Shown here: positions 47,001-57,000 of the stretch, one piece after another
Numbering within the stretch: position 1 is the first letter of the stretch
Layout: the number at the start of each line of letters is the position of its first letter
Assembly: GCA_016713025.1 (NCBI GenBank)
Contig: JADJPZ010000004.1
Coordinates: 2,542,001 to 2,606,000 of the forward strand
DNA: 64,000 nucleotides
Direction: 5' to 3'
Origin: Saprospiraceae bacterium
GTDB taxonomy: Bacteria; Bacteroidota; Bacteroidia; Chitinophagales; Saprospiraceae
Notes under the pieces: model-generated
Seen by the model: only the letters and a program-made list of their open reading frames with translations
Database searches by the model: none
Told to the model about the DNA's origin: nothing
Position numbers and translations under genes: made by a program

Positions 47001-48465
47001 TATGTTCCTGGCTTCAGATTGGTAAAGCTATAGCTTCCATCTGGGCCTGTCGAAGTGGTCAGATTGACTATCGTTCCATCTCCCGCTGTTCCAGTCAAGG
47101 TCACTGTGAGTCCGCTGATCCCTGGCTCTCCAGCGTCTTGTCTGCCATTGCCATTGGTATCATCCCACACAAAATCTCCAAGACTGGCTGGTTTGTAATA
47201 TCCTGCGTCGATCGTCGGATTGTTTTGTCCACTTTCTAAAGTCACTCCTGGTGTTTTACCTGTGCTGGTGTTCGCATCACTGTCTTTGGTGTCGTCTCCG
47301 CCTCTGTCTGCACTGCTCGGTTGGTAACCACTCGGTGTGGTAAATTTTACTACATATACTACACCTGGTTTTAAGTTTGTAAACTGATATTGACCATTGG
47401 CACCTGTAGTCGTCGCAGTTATGATATTGTTATTGATATCTCTTGCTGGATTGCCACTTGCATCCTCCAACATCACTGTAACTCCCGGTATGCCGGGCTC
47501 ACCACTGTCTTGTACGCCATTGCCGTTTCTATCCTCCCATACATAATCTCCTAAACTCGCTGGCCTCAGTAAACCTGCATCTATCGTCAAATTAGTTTGA
47601 CCTGCGCCTAAGTTAATCGCTCCTGTCGTATTGCTGCCTACTAAAATATCACTATCCGTGTTATCATTTCCACTATTTGGTGTGGTGACGCTATATCCTG
47701 TCGGTGGTGTCACTGCACATAGTATGTGCCCGGAGGCAGATTATCAAATTCGTATGCACCTGTACTACTCGTGGTCGTGGTTCGAATGACGTTATTGTTT
47801 TGATCCAACAACTGTACAGTAACACCTGGGATTCCCAGTTCTCCGCTGTCTTGCTGTCCATTACCATTTTTATCTTCCCATACAAAATCTCCGATCTTGC
47901 CATTTGGAACATAACCTGCATCGACTGTTGGATTATTGTCACCCGGATTGAGTGTGTAATTTTGGGTTCTTCCATTGGTTACATTGGCATCACTGTCTTT
48001 GGTATCATCTGACGTGTTGGCGATCGTTCTGCTATATCCTGTAACTGCTCCAAACTCCACATAATAAGTTCCTGCACATACTTCAAACTCATAAAATCCT
48101 TGGCCATTCGTCGTCGTTTGGGCCACCTCTACATTGGATGTGTTGAATAGTTTTACTGGGACGCTTCCTAAGCCTGGCTCGTTGGTGTCCTGTACTCCAT
48201 TGGCATTGTCATCTCTCCATACGAAGTTACCGATTTTTGCTTTTGGTTGTACTACCACATTGACAAAGTCGGTGTCCGTACATCCTGTTGAGGCTACTAC
48301 TACGACTCTATATTGCGTATTGCTTGCAGGACTTACTAATGGGTTTTGTTGTGTGCTGCTGATAGTACTGCTTGGTGGTACTGTCCAGATGACTCCCGAT
48401 ATTGTCGCTCCTGCGGGTGGGGTCGCTGTAGGGTACCTCCTATTTGTACACTGTTGCCAAGACAT
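44084..48465 (-). pseudogene. C-terminal part of a giant adhesin: ten SdrD_B domains and a T9SS sorting tail, in five frames
   Basis: Five consecutive frames continue the protein starting at 53783. They contain ten SdrD_B (Cna_B-like) domains with the pattern GDFVWEDxNxNGxQDxGEPGI, which fold into stiff calcium-stabilised stalk modules. The end has LTVYPNPTKGAYTIEI and GKGMYYIVLNVDG, a type A T9SS sorting domain for cell-surface attachment. Frame joins lie near 47714, 46443, 45780 and 45506. Each is repaired by one additional base (A or G on the coding strand) in a short run, for example to SRGENNPTIDAGYYRRASLG across 45780. The gene is therefore probably intact in the organism. Confidence 0.85.
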
Positions 48466-51400
48466 ACTGTCTTATCCTGTCCTGCATCTGCAATAGGATT
48501 CAAATTAACATTCACATCTACAGTGATTTGTCTGCTCACTGCACATCCGTTTAACGTCGCAGTTAATGTATATACTATATCAAATGGTGGCGTAGATAGT
48601 GGTCTCGCTACGGTATTACTATTCAAAAACAAATTTGGCGTCCATTGGAAGGTGGCTCCCGGGCTTACCTGATTGGCATCGTTTGGATTGGGTCCGATCT
48701 GGACAGTTCCTCCCTCGCATACTGGATAATTGGCCTGTGTATTGAGATATACACCCGCTTTTACCAAAATAGCTTTAGTGTAAGTATTACTACAATTGTC
48801 TTTCGTTACCGTAAGGGTTACTGTTCTTGATGTATTCTGATATGTACTTGCCCATTTGATGCTTTCTGTTGGATCATTGGCATCTCCGTCTAAACTTGTA
48901 CCGCCATCAAAGGTCCATGCATAGGTTGCTCCTGATACCACAGGACTAGCATTAAACACTGCGTATTCATCTACACATATCTCATTAGGACCTGTAAGTC
49001 CTGATGAAGGAAGTGGTGTAACGGTCACTATGGCTTGTGCACTGTTGGTACAGCCATTGGCTCCTGTTACTGTAACGGTGTAGGTTGTTGTTATCACTGG
49101 GTTTACAGTGATACTTGCTGTCGTCGCGTTGGTGCTCCATCTGTATGTACCGTTGCCTGTAGCTGTGAGTGTTGTACTGGTACCATTACATATCGTTTTG
49201 TTTCCTCCCGCATTCGCCGTAGGGATATCAGTATCTTGTGTAACATTTGTACTCGACGATGCTGTACAGCCATTTTGAGTGTCTGTGACTGTTACCCTAT
49301 ATGTGCCTGTTACGGATACATTGTTGGTTCTACTTGTGGAGGTATAGCCATTAGGTCCAGACCAACTGTACGTGTAAGTAGAAACATTGGGAAAGGCTCG
49401 TATCGTTACGCTATTATCGATACATGTCAATGGACCGCCGATGTTATCTGCGCTAACATTAGCTGGTGGTGTATTATTTAATGTCACTTGTGCAAAATCT
49501 GTGGCTGTACAACCATTAAGATTATTTGTTACTGTTAAAGTGTAAGTACCCGCACTCTTGATTGTTGGTGTTGCTGTATTGCCGCCACTGACGATATTTC
49601 CCCCATTACTTGGTGCCCATGTATAGCTGACCCCTGTGGTGGTGCTGCTTCCGGTTAAAACCACGCTTGTTGTTGTACATGTAAGTGTTTTATCAGAACC
49701 TGCGTTTGCATTAGGTATTGTTGTGTTTTGATCGACTACAACATCGCGAACTGAAAAACAACCTGTTGCAGAATTTGTAACAGTTACAGTGTAAGTTCCA
49801 CCCGAATTAACAGTTATTATTCTGGTCGTTAAATTATTAACACTCCATAAATAATTCATACCTGACTCAGGAAACGCTGTTAAAGTGGAGTTAGGTAAAA
49901 TACAAGAAATATTCCCGGACTTTGAAATTGATGCGTTGGGATTGTTGTTCACTGTCAATGTTCTCGTTGCTGTGTCTGTACAGCCGTTTGCATTGGTCAC
50001 CGTAACCGTGTAGGTGCCTGCGGTACTCACTGTGATTGCAGCTGTGGTCGCTGTCGTACTCCATAAGTAACTGCCTCCAGTTCCTGCGCCACTTGCCGTG
50101 AATGTGGCATTCGTACCATTACAAACCGTATTTGTTCCCGTGATATTGGCGTTGGGATTGTTGTTCACTGTCAATGTTCTCGTTGCTGTGTCTGTACAGC
50201 CGTTTGCATTGGTCACCGTAACCGTGTAGGTGCCTGCGGTACTCACCGTGATTGCTGCTGTAGTAGCTGTCGTACTCCATAAGTAACTGCCTCCAGTTCC
50301 TGCGCCACTTGCCGTGAATGTGGCATTCGTACCATTACAAACCGTATTTGTTCCCGTGATATTGGCGTTGGGATTGTTGTTCACTGTCAATGTTCTCGTT
50401 GCTGTGTCTGTACAGCCGTTTGCATTGGTCACCGTAACCGTGTAGGTGCCTGCGGTACTCACCGTGATTGCTGCTGTAGTAGCTGTCGTACTCCATAAGT
50501 AACTGCCTCCAGTTCCTGCGCCACTTGCCGTGAATGTGGTATTCCTACCATTACAAACCGTATTTGTTCCCGTGATATTGGCGTTGGGATTGTTGTTCAC
50601 TGTTAATGTTCTCGTTGCTGTGTCTGTACAGCCGTTTGCATTGGTCACCGTAACTGTGTAGGTGCCTGCGGTACTCACTGTGATTGCAGCTGTGGTCGCT
50701 GTCGTACTCCATAAGTAACTGCCTCCAGTTCCTGCGCCACTTGCCGTGAATGTGGTATTCCTACCATTACAAACCGTATTTGTTCCCGTGATATTGGCGT
50801 TGGGATTGTTGTTCACTGTCAATGTTCTCGTTGCTGTGTCTGTACAGCCGTTTGCATTGGTCACCGTAACCGTGTAGGTGCCTGCGGTACTCACTGTGAT
50901 TGCTGCTGTAGTAGCTGTCGTACTCCATAAGTAACTGCCTCCAGTTCCTGCGCCACTTGCCGTGAATGTGGTATTCCTACCATTACAAACCGTATTTGTT
51001 CCCGTGATATTGGCGTTGGGATTGTTGTTCACTGTCAATGTTCTCGTTGCTGTGTCTGTACAGCCGTTTGCATTGGTCACCGTAACTGTGTAGGTGCCTG
51101 CGGTACTCACTGTGATTGCAGTTGTGGTCGCTGTCGTACTCCATAAGTAACTGCCTCCAGTTCCTGCGCCACTTGCCGTGAATGTGGCATTCGTACCATT
51201 ACAAACCGTATTTGTTCCCGTGATATTGGCGTTGGGATTGTTGTTCACTGTCAATGTTCTCGTTGCTGTGTCTGTACAGCCGTTTGCATTGGTCACCGTA
51301 ACCGTGTAGGTGCCTGCGGTACTCACTGTGATTGCTGCTGTAGTAGCTGTCGTACTCCATAAGTAACTGCCTCCAGTTCCTGCGCCACTTGCCGTGAATG

Positions 51401-53783
51401 TGGTATTCCTACCATTACAAACCGTATTTGTTCCCGTGATATTGGCGTTGGGATTGTTGTTCACTGTCAATGTTCTCGTTGCTGTGTCTGTACAGCCGTT
51501 TGCATTGGTCACCGTAACCGTGTAGGTGCCTGCGGTACTCACTGTGATTGCTGCTGTAGTAGCTGTCGTACTCCATAAGTAACTGCCTCCAGTTCCTGCG
51601 CCACTTGCCGTGAATGTGGTATTCCTACCATTACAAACCGTATTTGTTCCCGTGATATTGGCGTTGGGATTGTTATTCACTGTCAATGTTCTCGTTGCTG
51701 TGTCTGTACAGCCGTTTGCATTGGTCACCGTAACCGTGTAGGTGCCTGCGGTACTCACTGTGATTGCTGCTGTAGTAGCTGTCGTACTCCATAAGTAACT
51801 TCCTCCAGTTCCTGCGCCACTTGCCGTGAATGTGGCATTCGTACCATTACAAACCGTATTTGTTCCCGTGATATTGGCGTTGGGATTGGTATTGTTGGCA
51901 TTTACCGTGACTTGTGCTGATGCAGTACAATCATTGCTATTGGTCACGATTACTGTATAAGTACCAGCACTAGAAACAGTCGGTGTTCTACTAGTCGAAG
52001 AAAATCCTGCAGGACCGCTCCATTGGTAAGTCATTCCTGTTGGAAAAGCTCTTACTTGGGGATTTGGAGTAGTACATGATATATCTCCAGTCTTATCTGC
52101 AGTTGCAGTAAAACTTGGCAAAACTGTTACCCTGACTGAAGATGATGCTGTGCATCCACCTGCATCCGACACAGTGACAGTGTACGTAGAAGTACTCACA
52201 ACATTATAATTTTTACTACTGCCCGTTCCTCCTCCTGACCATAGATAGCTAAATGGTCCCTGATTGGTCGGTGTAACTGATGCTGTTAATGTAACTTGTG
52301 AAGCACTACAAATCTCAAAGTTTGACCCGACACTCACATTCATTCCTTCATTAATTGTAATAATATAATCTTCTACCTCTCCATCGTTACAACCACTTTG
52401 GCTACAAAAATTGCCAGTTGGGCCTTGATTTTCATTAGCACTAATGGTTATTCTTGCATAAGATGTACCACATTTTGAAATTGCAGGCGGAGTAATGTTA
52501 AAAGTTCTGTTACCACTTCCTGAAACACTACTATTGGTAATAATTCTTTCTCCAGTATCATTAAAATCACCATCACCATTCCAATCTATCCATCCATTTA
52601 TATATGCAGTTGGGTAGCCCGATGTATAATTTACTGTTATTGACTTTTGAAGTCCCTTAGTAAAAGTACTTCCTCCAACGAATGTCACGCCATCCTCATC
52701 ATCTATACCATCGTTATCATCACCATTTGCATTTGTATTACTTTGCATGGCATTATCGGCATCAATTAGAGTTCCCATTTTCACAATTATACCACAACCA
52801 TAATCAAACCCTATGGTACCATAAGATGATGGAGCATCTCCATATTCACAATCTGATGTACACGCTACTGTTGCTGTCACAATACCAGCAAGTACATAAG
52901 ACTGCCCACACTGATTATTATTAGCAGGATTATTAGCTCTATCTGTAAGGATTTCTAAAGTAATTGAACTTGTATTACCAGCTACATTATTTAAAGGAAG
53001 ACTTACAATATTGAGACAGCAAGTTCCCAATGAAGTATTTGGACCATTAATCGTAACAGAATTGGCAGTGCTACCTGCTGTAGCTCTGATAGTCATATAT
53101 CTTCCGTCATTTGTCAATTCAGATATTGGCACTGACAATACTAAATTTCTACTGCCTATATCTGTACTTATCGGAATCGTTAGACTTTGTTGGTCACAAT
53201 ACCCACTTTTTTCTGTAAATACTCCAGATTGAGATGATCCTGAATTGATATTTCTATAGGCATAAACCAATAATGATTGTAGTCCATCACCATCACCGCA
53301 ACTGTTATTATTGTCATTTACAGAGACAGTAGTGACATTGCCTGTTATTGTACCTCTATACACCCTCACATTACTTGATCCACCCGTAACTTGTACTTCA
53401 TTTAAGGTGTAATTTCCAAGGTTAGAACTAACTTGAACTGTAGTTCCTTGATTTTCATTCTTATAAACAACTTCGACCACTGCTTGATACACATTAGAAG
53501 GTGTTGGAATATTTACTAATGCATCAGGACTTGTATTGCACAAATTTGCACCTTGCCCATAAGTATCTACTCTTTGTTGATCACCGCAATCAAAAGTGAA
53601 TACATTTGAGTTTTGACCAAATGCGTCATTTAAAATAAATGTTGTTATTAAAAAAAATATTAATTTATAATAAAAATTAATAAAATTAAGATTGACATGG
53701 GATGTCATACTTTTGCTTTTCATTCTCAAAATTTTTAGGTTCATTATAATTGAAAATTTTTCAATCTTCAAAACTTTAGACAC
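48336..53783 (-). CDS. N-terminal part of the giant adhesin: GEVED domain, nine near-identical Ig-like repeats, PKD-like repeats
   Basis: 1,815 residues as read. A signal peptide region (FYYKLIFFLITTFILNDAFGQ in part, ~38-57) is followed by a lectin-like N-terminal part and a GEVED domain (YARITISANENQG, CNDGEVEDYIITIN, ~450-480). Ig-like/SprB-type modules follow, then nine 72-residue repeats (NANITGTNTVCNG...AGTYTVTVTNANGC) and more varied Ig/PKD-like modules to the frame break near 48431. One extra C there continues as TPTATPPAGATISGV into the SdrD_B region. The complete product would be about 3,230 residues, exported by the T9SS, with a role in adhesion or gliding inferred from family. Met codons at residues 14, 21 and 26 are alternative starts. 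Confidence 0.85.
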   Translation of the reverse strand: MSKVLKIEKFSIIMNLKILRMKSKSMTSHVNLNFINFYYKLIFFLITTFILNDAFGQNSNVFTFDCGDQQRVDTYGQGANLCNTSPDALVNIPTPSNVYQAVVEVVYKNENQGTTVQVSSNLGNYTLNEVQVTGGSSNVRVYRGTITGNVTTVSVNDNNNSCGDGDGLQSLLVYAYRNINSGSSQSGVFTEKSGYCDQQSLTIPISTDIGSRNLVLSVPISELTNDGRYMTIRATAGSTANSVTINGPNTSLGTCCLNIVSLPLNNVAGNTSSITLEILTDRANNPANNNQCGQSYVLAGIVTATVACTSDCEYGDAPSSYGTIGFDYGCGIIVKMGTLIDADNAMQSNTNANGDDNDGIDDEDGVTFVGGSTFTKGLQKSITVNYTSGYPTAYINGWIDWNGDGDFNDTGERIITNSSVSGSGNRTFNITPPAISKCGTSYARITISANENQGPTGNFCSQSGCNDGEVEDYIITINEGMNVSVGSNFEICSASQVTLTASVTPTNQGPFSYLWSGGGTGSSKNYNVVSTSTYTVTVSDAGGCTASSSVRVTVLPSFTATADKTGDISCTTPNPQVRAFPTGMTYQWSGPAGFSSTSRTPTVSSAGTYTVIVTNSNDCTASAQVTVNANNTNPNANITGTNTVCNGTNATFTASGAGTGGSYLWSTTATTAAITVSTAGTYTVTVTNANGCTDTATRTLTVNNNPNANITGTNTVCNGRNTTFTASGAGTGGSYLWSTTATTAAITVSTAGTYTVTVTNANGCTDTATRTLTVNNNPNANITGTNTVCNGRNTTFTASGAGTGGSYLWSTTATTAAITVSTAGTYTVTVTNANGCTDTATRTLTVNNNPNANITGTNTVCNGTNATFTASGAGTGGSYLWSTTATTTAITVSTAGTYTVTVTNANGCTDTATRTLTVNNNPNANITGTNTVCNGRNTTFTASGAGTGGSYLWSTTATTAAITVSTAGTYTVTVTNANGCTDTATRTLTVNNNPNANITGTNTVCNGRNTTFTASGAGTGGSYLWSTTATTAAITVSTAGTYTVTVTNANGCTDTATRTLTVNNNPNANITGTNTVCNGRNTTFTASGAGTGGSYLWSTTATTAAITVSTAGTYTVTVTNANGCTDTATRTLTVNNNPNANITGTNTVCNGTNATFTASGAGTGGSYLWSTTATTAAITVSTAGTYTVTVTNANGCTDTATRTLTVNNNPNANITGTNTVCNGTNATFTASGAGTGGSYLWSTTATTAAITVSTAGTYTVTVTNANGCTDTATRTLTVNNNPNASISKSGNISCILPNSTLTAFPESGMNYLWSVNNLTTRIITVNSGGTYTVTVTNSATGCFSVRDVVVDQNTTIPNANAGSDKTLTCTTTSVVLTGSSTTTGVSYTWAPSNGGNIVSGGNTATPTIKSAGTYTLTVTNNLNGCTATDFAQVTLNNTPPANVSADNIGGPLTCIDNSVTIRAFPNVSTYTYSWSGPNGYTSTSRTNNVSVTGTYRVTVTDTQNGCTASSSTNVTQDTDIPTANAGGNKTICNGTSTTLTATGNGTYRWSTNATTASITVNPVITTTYTVTVTGANGCTNSAQAIVTVTPLPSSGLTGPNEICVDEYAVFNASPVVSGATYAWTFDGGTSLDGDANDPTESIKWASTYQNTSRTVTLTVTKDNCSNTYTKAILVKAGVYLNTQANYPVCEGGTVQIGPNPNDANQVSPGATFQWTPNLFLNSNTVARPLSTPPFDIVYTLTATLNGCAVSRQITVDVNVNLNPIADAGQDKTVCLGNSVQIGGTLQRPHPQERQYRESSGQYHQAVLSAAHNKTH
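49936..51880. repeat. Nine tandem 216-bp coding repeats
   Basis: The unit recurs every 216 bp (72 codons) nine times with only scattered base differences. Two alleles of one short segment alternate: TNATF and RNTTF, in the order T R R T R R R T T from N- to C-terminus. The near identity implies recent expansion or continuing homogenisation. It is also a likely place for assembly collapse. Confidence 0.92.
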
Positions 53784-53918
53784 ATAAAGATAGAAAAGCC
53801 ACTATCTAAAAAATTTTAAAATACCAAAGAAAACATTTAGATGTTAAACAAAATTATATTATTTTTATAAATAGCATTTGTGTGTACTAATTCGTGGAAT
53901 TTACAATAAGGGTATTTA

Positions 53919-53955
53919 CAAAAGAGCCCTCACGCTTTTGTGAAGGCCCCTCTTT
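53919..53955 (-). terminator. Terminator of the second repeat-protein gene
   Basis: On the minus strand, AAAGAGGGGCCTTCAC and GTGAGGGCTCTTTT pair around AAAAGC, ending in T-rich DNA. It lies about 72 bp beyond the stop at 54027. A related hairpin follows the partial gene at the right edge. Confidence 0.82.
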
Positions 53956-54026
53956 ATGAAAGCTATTCTTTATTGCAGTTGAGATTAAGATTTAGGCCGA
54001 GAATCTACTTAATCTTAGACTTAATC

Positions 54027-57000
54027 TTAATTTCCATTGACCTGTATTGTCGCTGTTCCACATTTAGGTGTTGGGCAGTCATTCGGAAGACCTCCAGTAC
54101 ATTGCACATTTCCGATCACGTCAATAAATCCTTGACAAGTTGTTCCCGTTACTTGATCTGTAACCGTAATTCTAAATGTTGCACCACCGCCAGCAGTTCC
54201 TGGTCCTAATGTATAAACTTGAGGCACTCCATAAGTTCCTGTTGTTGGATTTATTGTGGTACCGCCATTTACAGATACTGTAAAATTGGACAAACTATTA
54301 TTTAAATTAGTTACTAATATTCCAACCAACATACGATTGTCCGTTATCTTGGAAAGTGTGCCATTGTCATCGCATTCATTACTCAGTAACGTGATTGGAT
54401 TTATGGCACAACATCCTGTAGGAGCATTAAATGTAGTGCTACAAGTCGTGCTACAATTATTGAAGTCTGTTACTGTAACTGTATAAGTTCCAGCACCAAG
54501 ATTCATTCTAGTTGACCCCATAATACCTCCACCCCAATTATATGAAAATGGTGCAGTGCCATTAGATACATTTACGGTCACAGACCCATTGGTCGAATTA
54601 CTACAAGTAGGTTCAGAATTTTGAGTAATTGTACAACTTGGAGGATTTAAGTTGGATGCCACCATTGCGGAACAAGTTGCCGTACAACCTGTGGTCGTGC
54701 TCGTCACCGTCACGGTATAGGTTGCATTGCTCAATCCTGTGATCATCGAGGTAGTGCCTCCATTGCTCCACAAATACGTTACTCCGGTGGCTGTTGCTGT
54801 GGCTGTACCATTTGGTGTAGCACAATTGCTATTGTCCGTCTTTGCGCAGGTTACAGTAGGTGGTGTCACTGTGCTACCAACTATGGCCTGGCAAGTATTG
54901 GTACAGCTTGTCGTAGTATTGGTTACAGTCACTGTATAGGTGCCTGCACTCAACCCGGTGATATTCGCTGTCGTTGCCCCTGTGCTCCATAATATCTGAT
55001 TAGCATTGGTGGTCACCATCGCAGAACCGTTCGGAGTAGCGCAATTGGTATTATCCATCGGAGTACATGTTGCTGTAGGCAAGGTTGTCGTCGTTGCTAC
55101 TATAGCAGAGCACGTATTGGTACAACCTGTAGTCGTGCTCGTCACCGTGACGGTATAGGTCGCATTGCTTAAACCTGTGATCGTCGAGGTAGTGCCTCCA
55201 TTGCTCCACAAATAGGTCACTCCTGTGGCGGTCGCTGTGGCGGTCCCGTTTGGTGTGGCACAATTGCTGTTGTCCGTCTTTGCGCAGGTCACTGTAGGAG
55301 GTGTCACTGTGCTTCCAACTATGGCTTGGCAAGTATTGGTACAGCTTGTCGTAGTATTGGTTACTGTCACTGTATAGGTGCCCGCACTCAACCCGGTGAT
55401 ATTCGCTGTCGTTGCCCCTGTGCTCCATAATATCTGATTAGCATTGGTGGTCACCATCGCAGAACCGTTCGGAGTAGCGCAATTGGTATTATCCATCGGA
55501 GTACATGTTGCTGTAGGCAAGGTTGTCGTCGTAGCAACTATAGCAGAGCACGTATTTGTACAACCTGTGCTCGTGCTCGTCACCGTAACTGTGTAGGTCG
55601 CATTGCTTAAGCCTGTGATCATCGCGGTAGTACCTCCATTGCTCCACAAATACGTTACTCCGGTGGCTGTTGCTGTGGCTGTACCATTTGGTGTAGCACA
55701 ATTGCTATTGTCAGTCTTTGCGCAGGTTACCGTAGGTGGTGTCACTGTGCTGCCTACTATCGCTTGGCATGTATTCGTACAGCTTGTTGTGGTATTAGTC
55801 ACTGTAACGGAATAGATGCCTGCACTCAAGCCGGTAATACTCGCAGTCGTTGCGCCTGTACTCCATAATATTTGATTCGCATTGGTGGTTACCGTTGCAG
55901 AACCATTAGGAGTAGCGCAATTGGTATTATCCATAGGTGTACATGTTGCTGTAGGCAAGGTTGTCGTCGTAGCAACTATAGCAGAGCACGTATTTGTACA
56001 ACCTGTGGTCGTGCTCGTCACCGTAACTGTGTAGGTCGTATTGCTTAAGCCTGTGATCATCGCGGTAGTACCTCCATTGCTCCACAAATACGTCACTCCG
56101 GTGGCTGTTGCTGTGGCTGTACCATTTGGTGTAGCACAATTGCTATTGTCAGTCTTTGCGCAGGTTACCGTAGGTGGTGTCACTGTGCTGCCTACTATCG
56201 CTTGGCATGTATTCGTACAGCTTGTTGTGGTATTAGTCACTGTAACGGTATAGGTGCCTGCACTCAAGCCGGTAATACTCGCAGTCATTGCGCCTGTACT
56301 CCATAATATTTGATTTGCATTGGTGGTTACCATCGCAGAACCATTAGGAGTAGCGCAATTGGTATTATCCATAGGTGTACATGTTGCTGTAGGCAAGGTT
56401 GTCGTTGTAGCAACTATAGCAGAGTACGTATTTGTACAACCTGTGCTCGTGCTCGTCACCGTAACTGTGTAGGTCGCATTGCTTAAGCCTGTGATCATCG
56501 CGGTAGTACCTCCATTGCTCCACAAATAAGTCACTCCGGTGGCTGTTGCTGTGGCTGTACCATTTGGTGTGGCACAATTGCTATTGTCCGTCTTGGCGCA
56601 GGTTACCGTAGGTGGTGTTGTATTATTGTTGATAGTGGTTTGACAAGTACTTGTACATCCAACAGAAATGTCATCTGTCACCGTGACTGTATATGTTCCA
56701 GATGCCTTTCCCGTAATGCTAGCAGTGGTCTCTCCACTACTCCATAGGTAGGTGATGTTTCCTTGTCCTCCTGTGACTGTTGTGCTCACAGCGCCATTTA
56801 GTGGCGTACAATTCGTTTGGTGAGATGGGTTACATGTGATTGATACACTGCAAAGTGGTGTTAGATAAAACCCAACATCATAAGTATGATTTACAGCTCC
56901 TTCTATGGGGCTAGCATTTATTGTAATTCGCGGTAGCCCACTGACTAAAGTAGCGTCTGAATCATTGGAATTATTTGCTGGGGCTGGAGATTCGTTGTTA

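Noticed and set aside
49936..51880. CRISPR or satellite DNA
   Set aside because: The 216-bp period is exactly 72 codons within an open frame encoding Ig-like domains.
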